The notes below the pieces were generated by a model. The model was not told the DNA's origin and did not search any database. It saw only the letters and a program-made list of their open reading frames with translations. Shown here one piece after another: positions 33,701-46,650 of a stretch of DNA of 64,000 nucleotides (the first letter of the stretch is position 1; the number at the start of each line of letters is the position of its first letter). Made by a program: the position numbers and the translations under genes. This DNA is from Ehretia macrophylla (lineage: Eukaryota > Streptophyta > Magnoliopsida > Boraginales > Ehretiaceae). The stretch covers positions 28,028,001 through 28,092,000 of the forward strand of contig CM075778.1 of assembly GCA_037974665.1 (NCBI GenBank). The letters are read 5' to 3'.

Positions 33701-33821
33701 AATAACACGTAAGCATATAGATCAAATACAACTATCCTTTACCTTATAGACTTTTACCCAAGGACTAGGGGTTCTAAACCCATCTTACGCCTAGCCAACA
33801 AGCTAAGCTCTAATACCACTC
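30783..33821 (-). other. Non-coding interior of element C
   Basis: No gag or pol motif was found on either strand. The longest frame (31252-31536, minus) has no family resemblance. A long non-coding interior between long LTRs is the definition of a LARD. Confidence 0.75.
33807..33818 (-). promoter_or_regulatory. Primer binding site of element C
   Basis: Minus strand TGGTATTAGAGC, three bases from the LTR end, one mismatch from TGGTATCAGAGC. Confidence 0.8.
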
Positions 33822-34635
33822 TGTCACGACCCCATTTTCTATAATTGCTAAATCGGTCTCTGATACCATAATAATGACAGGGAACTAAAATTTAAGCTTA
33901 CGAAACCTTAAGCGATCTGGGATCGTGATGCCACGGGCTTAAGAAGATCATTCCTCCTAAGACCGCAAAGGCACAAAACAATAGCCCGAGCACTACTACC
34001 ATAAATCAAAACATCAACTACGTATTTTACCAATTCTAATAACAACATTATACAAACTTCATCACTAAAAGATAATTTTACAACCACCAACACAAATTTA
34101 CAAGACCCGAATTCACTAAGTTACTTCACACAAGTCCAACTACCACAACTAGACCTCGAAAGAGTAATGTATCAAGTTAGTTACATAGTTAAGTGTCCAC
34201 AAGATTAATACATTACATCAAGTAAATCACATGTCTAGCTCATTATATTACAACAAAAGGTTAACCAACACGAGTAACTATATACAAGCTCCCGTCCCGA
34301 ACAACCTGTAATTGTGGAAAAGAGGGGTGAACTAGTCCTGCTTATAGCTCAGTGAGAATGGAAAATGAAGGATTTTCGCAAGGTTTTTATCTTTTCGCAA
34401 ACTTCTTTCTAAATCCGTGCTATGCATATACAACAAAAATAGCAAGAATAACATGGATGACAAGTATACAAGGACGAATTAAGCAACGTATTAATCAAGC
34501 ATTTCTACTCTCTAAGGTTTGTACTAAACGAGAGTAGATATCACATAATAAAAAGATACAATATCACGAACTTTGTTGGAGATGGCCAGTCTCAAGCTTT
34601 CTTTATCAACTCAACTTCAACACACCAACTAAATA
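33822..34635 (-). repeat. 5' LTR of element C, inner part
   Basis: Starts (plus strand) TGTCACGACCCC, aligned with 28402 onward, and is cut after CAACTAAATA by element D. It resumes at 44579. Confidence 0.9.
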
Positions 34636-37098
34636 TGTGACGCTTGAGATCTTTGTCGTACATTTATTTACTGTTGCATCCACTATTTGTACATTTTCAC
34701 TGTGCATTACTTATTACTTTATATGGTTACTATTCATCATGTTTTTCAGCGACTTAATTACTTCGAATTAGCATTTTTCTTAAATCACATTAATTTGTTT
34801 AAGAATGAAAAAATGTGCGTTTGAGCGATTAGGGTTGAGAGCACCCGTTTAGAAAATGTTTTATTGAACTAGTGAATAGTATTACGTAGTGAAACTTTAT
34901 ATTTTAGTTAGTTAACATATTATTGCACCTTAGGACTCATTTTTAACTAGCTTGACCCACCTTTTGGTCAACATACTCACACATAAATAACACACACTTG
35001 GCATATACTCAACACATACTCATAATAAGCTCATAAAACAAAAAAAAGAGAGAATAGCTGGAAAAAAGAGGGCAGAACCCAGTACCCCTATTGTGCAAGA
35101 AGAAGAGAATTTTGGTCACCAATTCATTATTTCAAGCCAAGCCAAGCTAGATACAAGTATTTTAAAGTGTTATCTAGCCTTCCTCGAGCTTTTACGCGTC
35201 ATAGGTGAGGGATTTCATGCTTGTTTTTGCATTTCTAAAATGTTACACTTTTCTTGATTTTGTAGATTTGCTACCAAATGTTATTGCTATGCTCAAATAT
35301 GCTAATATATGATGTATACAAGTAGTAGAGACCACATTTATGCTATTGTTTTATATTTTAAACGGTTGAAATCGATAGTTTGATCGTATGGGTAAATAGT
35401 GATAAAATTTCTAGGGTTTTGAGAAAATGAGCCTTATAGCTTGATTCAATGGTCCAAATAGGTGCTCTAGGTGCTAATGAAGGTAGTGTAAAGGCCCCGT
35501 AAGGTTTAATTGCTCGTAACTTAAGAAAAACACGAAATATACAACTTTTTAAAAGGGGTTTCGGAGCAATCTCAAATTCGGGTTAATTTGGCCTTCACAT
35601 TTGGTAATCCTAGGCTATATAGGTTCTAAATAAGCTATGCTAACTCTTGTTTGAGTCCTGGTTGAGGTACGGGTAGTACAAAGTCATAAAGGAGAAATTT
35701 GGGCTATTGTGCTAAACGCAGATAATTGCGTAACTTTGAGGGTCCTAAGGGTGCCTTATGGGTTAATTGGAAGTACATAATAGGCCACTTACTAATCTAG
35801 AACAATAGCTTGAGTTTGGAAGGAAAATGCTTTGTGTTACAAAGGCGTTAAAGTAGGAAATCGGTTGTCTCACGCTTCTATGAGCTTGTAACTGTTCCTT
35901 AGGTGTTTAAATGAGTTTATAAGACATTCTTGAGATTTTGGTAAAATTCTATGTGAAATGTGTAAATGCCCCTTTGTAATTTGTTTAGTTGTTATATGAT
36001 AATGCTTTTATTCTAACTGTTTGGAGGACAACCTACTTTGTTGTTCCTCCCATGTGTTATTGCTTCCATTGTTGTTATATTGTCATATGTTAACGTGCAT
36101 TGCATAGTTGTTGCGCAACTATAGTGTCAGGGGCGGATGTATTGAATATCGGCTAGGTGGGAGCGGGCTTGCCAGTGGATATTCGATCTCCGTACCCTAG
36201 TCCCTCACTCGCCTGGTCCGGAGATTGCCAGGGGTGTTAGGTCATAGTTTATTGGGGTACATTCGGAGTATACCCACTAGAGTGATTGAGGTTCATGTCG
36301 GCACACCGATCGTGGTTCGTGGTTCGTGGTTCGTGATCGAAGACAAAAGAATTCTGGAGTACTGGGGTTAAGTGTATTGTATCCCTTGATATGTGTGGTA
36401 ACTTGCTATTTCAATTGTCTTTTACTTGTTTTTATTTGCTTAATTACTATAATTGTTGCATTGCACGCCCCGGGTAGACTTTATCCCTCACTGGGCAATT
36501 GTGGTTGCTCGTACCTCGCTAACATGTTTCAGGACGTGCTGAGGTTGAACCCCAGCTTGATTTAGTTGAGGGTGAGGAGCAGGAGGTGCAGACGGATCAG
36601 TTACCTTAGTTGCGGTGTCCTATTTGCTTGAGGTGGATTATGATTCTTGTTGTTATGTGAAGACTTTACTTGTTCTACCTTATGTTCTATTTTGGGGCCT
36701 TGAGCTCATGTATGTATTGTGTAGTTGTAAGTTTGAATGAATTGTATGATAAGTATCTATTGCATGTATAACTAATATTCTTACTTTTAGGTTGCTGCAT
36801 GCTTGTGTGTGGTTGCAGGGGTTATATGGTTGACTTTAATTTCTAAGAATGTTTAAAAGCGATTTTGTAAAGAAGTCCGTATTGTGGAATGCATGCTTGT
36901 AGGTATCTAAACTGTTTGTATTGCTTAAGGCTTGGATGGCCTTGAAGCTAGGATTTTAATTGGAAATGGAGCTCTTGTTGTTTTGTGGTTTTATTGAATG
37001 TTTACAGGTTTTCAGAATGTCCACGGTACAGAAGAGACTCTGTCCGTTTGTCGGGTCCAGACTTAACCTTTTGCGTGGGGTTGGGTCGGGGTGTGACA
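34636..37098 (+). repeat. 5' LTR of element D
   Basis: Starts TGTGACGCTTGAG, ends GGTGTGACA. It aligns along its length with 42104-44573 with many substitutions and small indels, including three versus two GTGGTTC repeats near 36310. Confidence 0.92.
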
Positions 37099-37104
37099 TT
37101 TGGG

Positions 37105-37116
37105 TGGTTTTAGAGC
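37105..37116 (+). promoter_or_regulatory. Primer binding site of element D
   Basis: TGGTTTTAGAGC, six bases after the 5' LTR, two mismatches from the initiator Met-tRNA site. Confidence 0.65.
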
Positions 37117-37595
37117 TATTAGAATGCATGAGCCGGGATAGGTTTCTTGGTCTGTGGGTAAAGGTCTATTTCGTGATTGCATGATTGCATGAATTAGTGA
37201 CTCTTTGATTGACTAAGTGAAAATTGAATTGGTAAAGAACATGCTAGCATGGAATGGAATGTGAAAGGTCTTTTAAGAGTAAATTGTTGAATGTGAAAAG
37301 TTTAGAATGTAAAGTGTGATTGACTGACTTATATGTATCTTCTGAATATAAAGTACTCATATGATTTTGTATATGACTTTATGTGGATTTATTTGAACTT
37401 TTTCTTATGTGTTTACTTGTAAACTGCATATATATTGTCATAACACTTTGCATTTTAGCTATTCGGAATGGGGCCCTGCTGTCAGACTAGAAATCAGAAT
37501 ACTGGGGAAGAAAAGGTAGATTAACAGACTCTTAATGCTCAGTTGACCGCTGCCATAGGTTAGATTGCACAAGTATTACAGAAGCGGGAGGTTTT

Positions 37596-38480
37596 GTGCC
37601 CGCAGGTAATCAGGGTCAGGGTCAAGGTGGAGCAGTGGGTGGTGGTAGCAATTATCTCGAGAAATTCCTGAATCGGGGTCCGTCTAGCTACTTCGGAGAA
37701 CCTGATGATATGTTAGCTGAGCAGTGGTTGAACAAAGTGGAGAAGATCCTTACTGGCCTCAACTACAATGACGCGAGGAGGGTTGCTTGCGCTGAGTTTT
37801 TGCTCAAGGGAGATGCCGAGCAATGGTGGCATACAATGAAATCCAGATGGGAGGCTGAGGCAGTACCGCGGACTTGGGATGAGTTTGTTAGAGAGTTTCG
37901 CGAGAAGTTCATTATTGAGACAGCTATTGAAAGGCGAGAGCAAGAGTTTATCAATCTGAAACAGGGCAACATGACAGTTGATCAGTATGATGCTGCTTTC
38001 ACTAGCTTGTCCTGCTATGTGCCAGCCTTAGTGCAGCCGGAGAATAAGATAATTCAGAGGTTCATTATGGGGTTGAGGCCTGATATTTCCTTGAATTTGT
38101 CTACTCAAGATTATCCCACTTATGCAGCCGCAGTCATGATAGCAGCCAGGTATGAGAAACGCAAAGCAGACCTGTTTAGAGAGCCGAGTCAGCCTAGTAA
38201 ACGACCGCATCAGACTCAGAGTCAGGGGTTTCAGTGACAGACTATTTCAGTTGCTCAGAGTCAACAGCCGAGGCAGACTCAGAGTTACACTGGGCCTACT
38301 CAGACTCATGCATGACCAGTTCAGAGTCAGAATCAGGGGCAATCTCATCTAGTTGTAGCACAATCTCAGCAGGGTAGTTCAGCTACCTCTTCTTACAAAG
38401 CTCTTTCGGGAGGCACTGTTGCAAGACGTCACCAGCAGTGCAGCTTCTGTCAATATCAGGGCCATACTGAGGAGAATTGC
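37596..38480 (+). pseudogene. gag: Element D gag
   Basis: A gypsy gag frame runs from a GTG at 37596 to TGA at 38235, with the retrotransposon gag core (YFGEPDDMLAEQWLNKVEKI, then EQWWHTMKSRW and FREKFI). A CCHC knuckle CSFCQYQGHTEENC follows at about 38439-38480 after further stops. It would form the capsid. There is no clear ATG before the gag core in this frame. The stop codons (CAGTGACAG, GCATGACCA) fit decay of CGA codons to TGA. Confidence 0.85.
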
Positions 38481-41400
38481 TAAAGAAAATTGAACAGGTG
38501 TATAGGTTGCATGAGTGACCGATACAGGGTTAAGGACTGCTTGAAATTCAAGAACTCCAGAGGTCAGACTTCTGGTTAGGGTACTAAGAGCAGGGCACCA
38601 GCTGCAGCATCAGCACCACGGGGGCAGGCCCGAGTATTTGCCTTAGTTGTTGAGGAGCTTCCTGAAATGATTGTAGTTGTTGAATGTACTTTTCTTCTCA
38701 ATAATAAATCGGTTACAATTTTAATTGTTACCGGGGCTACATACTCATTTATCACACTTATGTGCGCTCGATCTTCTGCATTGAAAATTGATAAATTGCC
38801 TTATAAGATTGAAGTAGGTTCACATGTGATCATTAAAATTTCAACTGAATCTGTGTGTAAAGCCTGTGAATTGTGTATTGGGGATCGAGTCTTTCCTGTT
38901 AATTTGATTATCTTGCCCTTTAAGGACTTTGAAATAATTCTGGGTATGGACTAGCTGAGTGAATATTATGCTTATCTAGATTGTAGAAGAAAAATTGTGA
39001 AGCTAGAAATGCCTAATCAACTCGTAATTGAGATTGTCGGTAGTCGTAAGTCTACGGATACTCGTATAATTTCTTTGATTAAGGCGACTAAAATGCTGAG
39101 TAAAGGTTGTGATACTTATTTGTCCTATTTGATTAATCAACCTACGGATAAGCTAAAACTTAATGTGGTGCCAATTGTGAGTGAGTTTCTGGGGGTTTTT
39201 CCTGAAGAGTTACCCAGGTTGCCACCTGATAGAGAGATAGAGTTTGTTATTGATCTATTGCCAGGGATTACACCTATCTCTAGAACTCCGTATAGAATGG
39301 CTCCACCCGAATTGCAAGAATTGAAAGTTCAGTTGCAGGGTTTACTTGAGAATGGATTTATTTAACCGAGTTCTTCGCCTTGGGGTACACATGTCTTATT
39401 TGTTAAAAAGAATGACAAAGCTTTTCGTTTATGTATTGATTATCGGGATCTCAATCAGGTAACTATTAAAAATAAATATCTGTTGCCTCTAATTGATGAG
39501 TTATTTGATCAGTTGCAAGGTGCCAGGGTATTTTCTAAATTTGATTTGAGGCAGGGTTATTATTAGTTGAGGATCAAGAAAGATGATGTAATTAAAACTG
39601 CTTTCAGAACTCGTTATGGCCACTATGAGTTTGTTGTTCTGCCGTTTGGTTTGACTAATGCTCCTGGCTCATTCATGGATTTAATGCAGAGGGTATTCCG
39701 TCCGTATCTGGACCAATTTGTGGTTATTTTTATTGATGATATTGTTGTGTATTCTAAATATGAGGCTGAGCATGAACAACATCTCAGAATTGTGTTGCAG
39801 ACTCTTCAAGAGCATCATTTATTTGCAAAATTCAGCAAATGTGAATTCTGGTTAAAGCAAGTTGCTTTCCTCGGTCATATTATCTCGCAAGATGGTATTT
39901 CTGTTGATCCGGCGAAGATTGAGGTTGTATTAGCTTGGAAACGGCTTGAAACTGTCATAGAGATCCGTAGTTTTCTTGGCTTAGCAGGGTATTATCGAAG
40001 ATTTGTCAAGGACTTCTCTAAAATTATAGGGCCTTTGACTCAGCTTACTCAGAAAAAAACTGTGTTTGACTGGAATGATAAGTGTGAGGCTAGTTTCTAG
40101 GAATTGAAGAAGAGGTTAACCACGACTCCTATTCTTGTTTTGCCTGAAGGTTCTGATAATTTGGTAATCTATAGTGATGCTTCTAAGGAGGGTTTGGACT
40201 GTGTATTGATGCAGAATGGAAAAAGGTTATTACATATGCTTCCAGGAAACTGAAACCTTATGAACTCAACTATCCGGCGGATGATTTGGAGCTCGCAGCT
40301 ATTATTCTTGCATTGAAGAAATGGCGTCATTATCTCTGGGGCAACAAATTTGAGATCTTTACAGATTGTAAGAGCCTGAAATATCTGTTCTCGCAGAAGA
40401 GTTGAACATGAGGCAGAGACGTTGGCTGGAGTTACTTGAGGACTATAATTGCACTATTAATTATCTACCAGGTAAGACCAATATTATTGCTGATGCTTTG
40501 AGCCGAAAGGCTACCGCTGCTAGTCTGATTATCAAAAATTGCGAATTCATGGAAGAATTATGCTTATGGAAGCCCAAAACTTCAAATTCTGGTATTCAAT
40601 TTGCAAGTTTGCAGATTCAATCTCTATTATTATCCAGGATTCAAGAAGCTCAACAGACTGATCTTCAATTGTTGAAAATCCTAGAAAAGTCAAAAAGGGG
40701 AGAGTTGGATTTCAAACTGCATGATGATGGTATTCTTAAGTTCAAGGGCAGAATTTGTATTCCGAATGAGCAAGCCTTAAAGAAAGAAATACTTGTAGAG
40801 GCTCACAGTTCTAGATATACTATCCATCCAGGCAGTACCAAAATGCACAAGGATTTAAAATAGAATTTCTGGTGGAGCAACATGAAGAGAGAGATTGCTG
40901 ATTATGTTGCTAGATGTCTTATATGTCAGAAGGTTAAAGCTGAGCATCAGAGACCTGCAGGGTTATTACAACCTTTGGCTATTCCAGAGTGAAAATAGGA
41001 CCATATTACTATGGATTTCGTGTCAGACTTGCCGAGGTCTTCAAAGGGTAATGACTCAGTCTGGGTTGTTGTTGATACACTGACTAAAACTCCCACTTTA
41101 TTGCTACTAAGAAAATCGATTCTCTTGACAAGCTAGCTGAATTATTTGTTGAGAATATTGTCAGACTTCATGGGATTCCAAAGAGTATTGTGTCAGATAG
41201 AGATCCCAGGTTCACATCTCAATTCTGGCAGAAGATTCAGAAGGCTTTAGGCACAACTTTGAGCTTCAATACTTCTTATCACCCTCATATGGACGGTCAA
41301 TCTAAGAGAACTATCCTAATCCTCGAGGATATATTGCGAGCTTGTAATCTGGACTTCGATAAGAGTTGAGAAAAATATTTGCCACTCGCAGAGTTCACTT

Positions 41401-42103
41401 ATAACAATAGTTATCAAACTACTATCGATATGACGCCATATGAGGCACTGTATGGTCGTAAATGCAAATATCCTTTATATTGGGATGAGGTTGGTGAGAT
41501 GAAAATGGTTAACCCCACTTTGTTGCCTGAGATGAACATAATGATTGATAATGTGCAGCTTATTAAAAAGAGAATGCTTACAGCACAGAGCCGGCAAAAG
41601 AGCTATGCAGATAGACGTCGTCGTGATTTGAAATTTGTCGTGGGTGATCGGGTGTTCCTGAAAATCTTTCATCGTAAAGGTCTGATTCGGCACAGAAAAT
41701 AAGGAAAGCTCAGCTCGAGATATGTGGGACCATTTGAAATAACAGAGACAGTTGGTGCATTGGCCTACAGATTAGCTTTACCTCCTAGTTTGGGCAGAAT
41801 TCACGATGTCTTTCATGTTTCTATGCTTTGGAAGTATCAGCCAGATCCTTTCATATTCTTGAGCCCGAACCGTTAGAGATTAGTGAGACGTTGACTTATA
41901 CTGAGAAATCTCTTCGAATTGTTGATTGGAAAGTTCAGGAGCTCAGAACTAAAAACATTCCAATGGTTAAAATTATGTGGGAACATCACGGGTTAGAGGA
42001 TGCTACATGGAAGAGAGCGGATCAGATGCGAGATCGCTATCCGGAGTTGTTCGCTGAATCATGTAAGAATTGCGTGGACGCAAGTAGTTTAAGGGGGAGA
42101 GGG
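38481..42103 (+). pseudogene. pol: Element D pol: protease, RT, RNase H, integrase, chromodomain-like end
   Basis: Protease (38667-38954) reads ILIVTGATYSFI, so the catalytic Asp of DTGA is replaced by Val. RT runs 39180-40100 with [12 protein letters not shown] and the FIDDIVVYS box, interrupted by TAA at 39363 and TAG at 39564 and 40098. RNase H (about 40120-40390) keeps IYSDASK and then shifts frame after an A-run near 40220. Integrase (40402-41702) has its H-H-C-C finger (RCLICQKV), Asp in MDFVSDL and SDRDPRF, but DGQSKRTI carries Lys in place of the catalytic Glu. The C-terminus (41880-42060) reads PMVKIMWEHHGLEDATWKRA, chromodomain-like. Multiple stops make it inactive. Confidence 0.92.
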
Positions 42104-44573
42104 TGCGACACCCGAGATCTTTGTCGTACTTTTATTTACTGTTACATCCACTATTTGTGCATTTTCACTGTGCATTACTTGTTACTTTATAATGTTACTA
42201 TTCATCACGTTTTTCAACCACTTAATTACTTCGAATTATGTTTTTTCTTAAATCACATTAATTGTTTTAGGAATGAAAAAAATGTGCGTTTGAGCGATTA
42301 GGGTTGAGAGCACCCGTTTAGAAAATGTTTTATTGAATTAGTGAATAGTGTTACATAATGAAACTTTATATTTTAGTTAGTTAACATATTATTGCACCTT
42401 AGGACTCGTTTTTAACTAGCTTGACTCACCTTTTGGTCAACATACTCACACATAAACAATACACACTTGGCATATACTCAACACACACTCATAATAAGCT
42501 CATAAAAAAAAAAGCTAAAAAAAAGAGGGCAGAACCCGACAACCCTATTGTGCAAGAAGAAGATAATTTTGCTCATCAATTCCTCATTTCAAGCCAAGTC
42601 AAGCTAGGTACAAGTAGTTTAGAGTGTTCTCTAGCCTTCCCCGAGCTTCTACGCGCCATAGGTGAGGGATTTCATGCTTGTTTTTGCATTTCTAAAATAT
42701 TACACTTTTCTTGATTTTGTAGATTTGCTATCAAATGTTATTTCTATGCTCAAATATGCTAATATATGATGTATACAAGTAGTAGAGACCATATTTATGC
42801 TATTGTTTCGTATTTTAAACGGTTGAAATCAATAGTTTGATCGTAGGGGTGAATAGTGATGAAATTTCTAGGGTTTTGAGAAAATGAACCTTATAGCTTG
42901 ATTCAATGGTCCAAATAGGTACCCTAGGTGCTAATGAAGGTAGTGTAAAGGTATCGTAAGGTTTAAGTCCTTGTAACTTAAGAAAAGCATGAAATAGCCG
43001 ACTTTTTAAAAGGGGTTTCGGGGCTATTGCAAATCCAGGTTAATTTGGCCTTCACATTTGGTAATCCTAGGCTATATAGGTTCTAAATAAGCTATGCTAA
43101 CTCTTGTTTGAGTCCCAGTTGAGGTACAGGTAGTACAAAGTCATAAGGGAAAAAATGGGGCTATTGTGCTAAACGCGGATAATTGCGTAACTTAGAGGGT
43201 CCTAAGGGTGCCTTATGGGTTAATTGGAAGTATGAAATAGGCCACTTACTAATCTAGAACAATAGCTTAAGTTTGGAAGGAAAATGCTTTGTGTTACAAA
43301 GGGGTTAAAGTCAAAAATCGGTTGTCTCACGCTTCTATGAGCTTATAAATGTTCCTTAGGTGTTTAAATGAGTTTCTAAGACATTATTGAGCTTTTGGTA
43401 AAATTCTATGTGAAATGTGTAAATGCCCCTTTGTAATTTGTTTAGTTGTTATATGATAATGCTTCTATTCTAACTGTTTGGATGACAACCTACTTTGTTA
43501 TTCCTCCCATGTGTTATTGCTTCCATTGTTGTTATATTGTCATATGTTAATGTACATTGCATAGTGGTTGCGCAACCATAGTATCAGGGGCGGATGTGTT
43601 GAATATCGGCTGGGAGGCAGCGGGCTTGCCAGTAGATATTCGATCTTCGTGCCCTAGTCCATCACTTGCCTGGTCCGGAGATTGCTAGGGGGTATTGGGT
43701 CATATTTTATCGGGGTGCATCTGGAGTATACCCACTGGAGTGATTGGGGTTCATGCTGGTACACCGATCGTGGTTCGTGGTTCGTGATCGAAGACAAGAA
43801 AATTCTGGAGTGCTGGGATTAAGTGTATCGTATCCTTTGATATGTGTGGTTACTTGCTATTTCAATTGTCACTTACTTGATTTTATTTGCTTAATTGCTA
43901 TAATTGTTGCATTGCATGCCTTGAGTAGACTTTATCCCTCACTGGGCAATTGTGGTTGCTCATACCTCGCTAACATGTTTCAGGAGGTGCTGAGGTTGAA
44001 CCCCAGCTTGATTTAGTTGAGGGTGAGGAGCAGGAGGTGCAGACGGATCAGTTACCTTAACTGCGGTGTCCTATTTGCTTGAGGTGGATTGTGGTTCTTG
44101 TTGTTATGTGAAGACTTTACTTGTTCTACCTTATGTTCTATTTTGGAGCCTTGAGCTCATGTATGTATTGTGTAGTTGTAAGTTTGAATGAATTGTATGA
44201 TAAATGTCCATGGCATGTAATAACTAATATTCTTACTTTTAGGTTGCTGCATGCTTGTGTGTGGTTGTAGGGGTTGTAGTGTTGACTTTAATTTCTAAGA
44301 ATGTTTAAATGCTATCATAGAGTAGTATGATAAGCGGTTTTGTAAAGAAGTCCATATTGTGGAATGTATGCTTGTATGTATCTAAACTGTTTATATTGCT
44401 TAAGGCTCGAATGGCCTTGAAGCTAGGATTTTAATTGGAAATGGAGCTCTTATTGTTTTGTGGTTTTATTGAATGTTTACAGGTTTTCAGAATGTTCACG
44501 GTACAGAGGAGACTCTGTCCGTTTGTCGGGTCCAGACTTAACCTTTTGCGTGGGGTTGGGTTGGGGCGTGAAA
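42104..44573 (+). repeat. 3' LTR of element D
   Basis: Starts TGCGACACCCGAG after the polypurine tract and ends GTGAAA (GTGACA in the 5' LTR), followed by AAATA. Confidence 0.92.
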
Positions 44574-44578
44574 AAATA

Positions 44579-46182
44579 GATAGGGCACTCCGGAGTCAAT
44601 CCAAAACTGCGGTAGTCGAGACTTATACTTAACGGCCCGATACTGCCCAAGGGAATCGGAACTTTTACCATGGGGTTTACAATGCTACATGAATTATTTA
44701 GCAATCGAACAAATACGTCCCAACTCTCTGAGGTAGTACACCAACGAAATAGATAGGACACTCCGGAGGCAACCCAAAACCACGGTAGTCGAGACTTATA
44801 CCTAACGGCCCGATGCCGCCCAGGGGAATCGGAACTTCTACTGTGGGGTTTACAAGACTGCATGAATTATTTAGCAATCGAACAAATACGTCCCAACTCT
44901 TCGAGGAAACACACCAAGCAAAAGTTGGCATTAATCAATCAAGAACATATTTGGAGGACAACAAAGTAGGTTGTCTCCGTCACAAGAGTAATATCATTTC
45001 ATAATCAATGACACGTGGTGCACTTAGAAATGACAAGTTGAGGAGGTATGAAATGAACCTTTAACTTATTTTCATAATATAAACCCTTATCCAAGTGTTA
45101 GGCATCATACGACCACATAAATTCAATCAAATCAAGTAAATATTTCAGAAAAGAGACTTCCCGATCGATCAGAGAAACTTTTCGATCGATCGGGTGGCAT
45201 GGAAATAAAATCAGTGTTCTGTCTCATTGATTGGCCAAAGTGGCTGATCGATCGAGCAACCTATTTGATCGATTGGGAAAGGTAGTTGATTGATCAGATA
45301 GAAGGCATATTTGGCATAAACCATGCCCGATTGATCGGACCTTATTCCTAATCGATCGGGAGCTGCACAAAAATGGGAAATTTTACACTTTTGCTCTTCA
45401 ACTTGGCATCTTTCCTCCAACCTCCAACTAATCTCATAGCATACTCAAGATAGTTTAGCAAGCACAAATATGAGTTCAAACACCTACCACAACATCCTTA
45501 CATCAACCATCTACCCAAAACTCCCAAGAATTCATAATGACTCAAAATCTCATATTCAAATGTGCATAATAAGCATAATACCTACTAGATCATTCTTAAT
45601 ATATGCTTAGTGCTTATATAACACCATAGCAACTTTAGAAAAGTTTGAAGAAACATCCCTCACCTTATCCAAGTGGTCAAATGCAAGAACAAGGCTAGAA
45701 AAACTTGAAGATGATTTGAAATGCCTTCCCTCTTCCTTCTCATTCTCTTTTCTCTCTTCTTTCTCTCCTTTCTAAGGTCAAAAATCTGAGTGTGTGTGTA
45801 GTGTGTGTGTTTTCTGATGTGTGTGTGTGTGTAGTATTTTTGTGTGTATATGTGGTGTGTTGTGTGTGTTTTGTTAGATTTGTTAGGTGAGATATTTTAA
45901 TTTTAGGCCCAAGGACCAATTTGCCCTTTTAACTACATGGAATCCACTAGTTTGCCATTATGTCCAATTATAACTAATTTGGTTAACTATTGTAGTGTAG
46001 TAAATTCTAATTATCACCTACAACATCTAAATCACATAAATACACATTAAATGAGGCATGAGCACATAAAATAATGTAAATGCATATTAATTAACATAAA
46101 TACATATTAAATGATGCAAAAATATACATGAAATGCTATAAAATGCATATAGCTCTATACTGGCTCAGTATGGGGTCTCACA
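44579..46182 (-). repeat. 5' LTR of element C, outer part
   Basis: Continues the LTR from 34635 after element D. It holds both 166-bp tandem units in part, the decayed GATCGATC array (45160-45365) and a (GT)n stretch (45790-45870). It ends GGGTCTCACA. Confidence 0.9.
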
Positions 46183-46645
46183 ATATTCTTTTCTTTAAGT
46201 AGATGTATCCCTCTGTTATTTAAGTGACCATATCTTAAATGCCACAAGAAGGAATTTTCAGTTGTAGTACTTTTAAGAGGAAACTTATCTTCCAATGGTA
46301 TGACAAGAGGAAAAACTTTATTGGCAGCCATGTTGACTATTGCTACTGTGGAATTACTTTTCTTGTCAACTATTGTGCATTTTTTATCATAAAAAAGGAC
46401 TGATTATCCTTTTTGTATGCGCTGACCAACACTTAGAAGATTTTGAGTTAAATTTGGCACATAAAGAACATCGCTAATGAGCTTTTGATTACCTCCCTTG
46501 GTATGGACTACAATGACCCCTTTGCCTTCAGCTTTATGTAGCTTGCCATCTCCAAGTTTCACTTGAGAAGAGAAGTTTTGGTCTAGTTCCACAAAAATGT
46601 TTCAATTTCTAGTCATATGGTTGCTACATCTACTATCCAAATACT
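46183..46645 (-). pseudogene. pol: Copia B protease and pre-integrase fragment
   Basis: On the minus strand the protease region opens with LDSRCSNHMTRN followed by a stop, so the active-site DSG is changed to DSR. It continues with VKLGDGKLHKAEGKG and ISDVLYVPNLTQNLLSVGQ, then the pre-integrase motif LWHLRYGHLNNRGIHLLKEK, cut at 46183 by element C. The other half of this domain is at 28332-28401 (VCEGCIYGK-like, decayed). The right end abuts solo LTR E. Confidence 0.88.
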
Positions 46646-46650
46646 ATGTG

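Larger units (their letters stand above)
34636..44573 (+). mobile_element. Element D: decayed chromovirus-like Ty3/gypsy (Del/Tekay type)
   Basis: LTRs 34636-37098 and 42104-44573 (about 2.46 kb), a perfect target duplication AAATA (34631-34635 and 44574-44578), PBS-like TGGTTTTAGAGC at 37105-37116 and polypurine tract AAGGGGGAGAGGG at 42091-42103. The interior has gag, knuckle, protease, RT, RNase H, integrase and a chromodomain-like end in gypsy order. Long LTRs, a Met-tRNA-type PBS and the C-terminal domain suggest the Del/Tekay lineage. It is inserted in the 5' LTR of element C and broken by many stops. Confidence 0.93.
28402..46182 (-). mobile_element. Element C: LARD-like non-autonomous gypsy retrotransposon
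   Basis: Long LTRs (28402-30782, and 33822-34635 continued at 44579-46182 around element D) flank a 3.04-kb interior with no coding capacity. The PBS is minus-strand TGGTATTAGAGC at 33807-33818, one mismatch from the Met-tRNA site. A purine tract (AAGGAGGGGATGA on the minus strand) abuts the 3' LTR at 30783. The flanks ATGTT (28397-28401) and ATATT (46183-46187) are a target duplication with one mismatch. Its LTRs resemble those of solo LTR E and share motifs with D, so C was probably mobilised by a chromovirus relative. It sits in the copia B pre-integrase domain. Confidence 0.85.
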
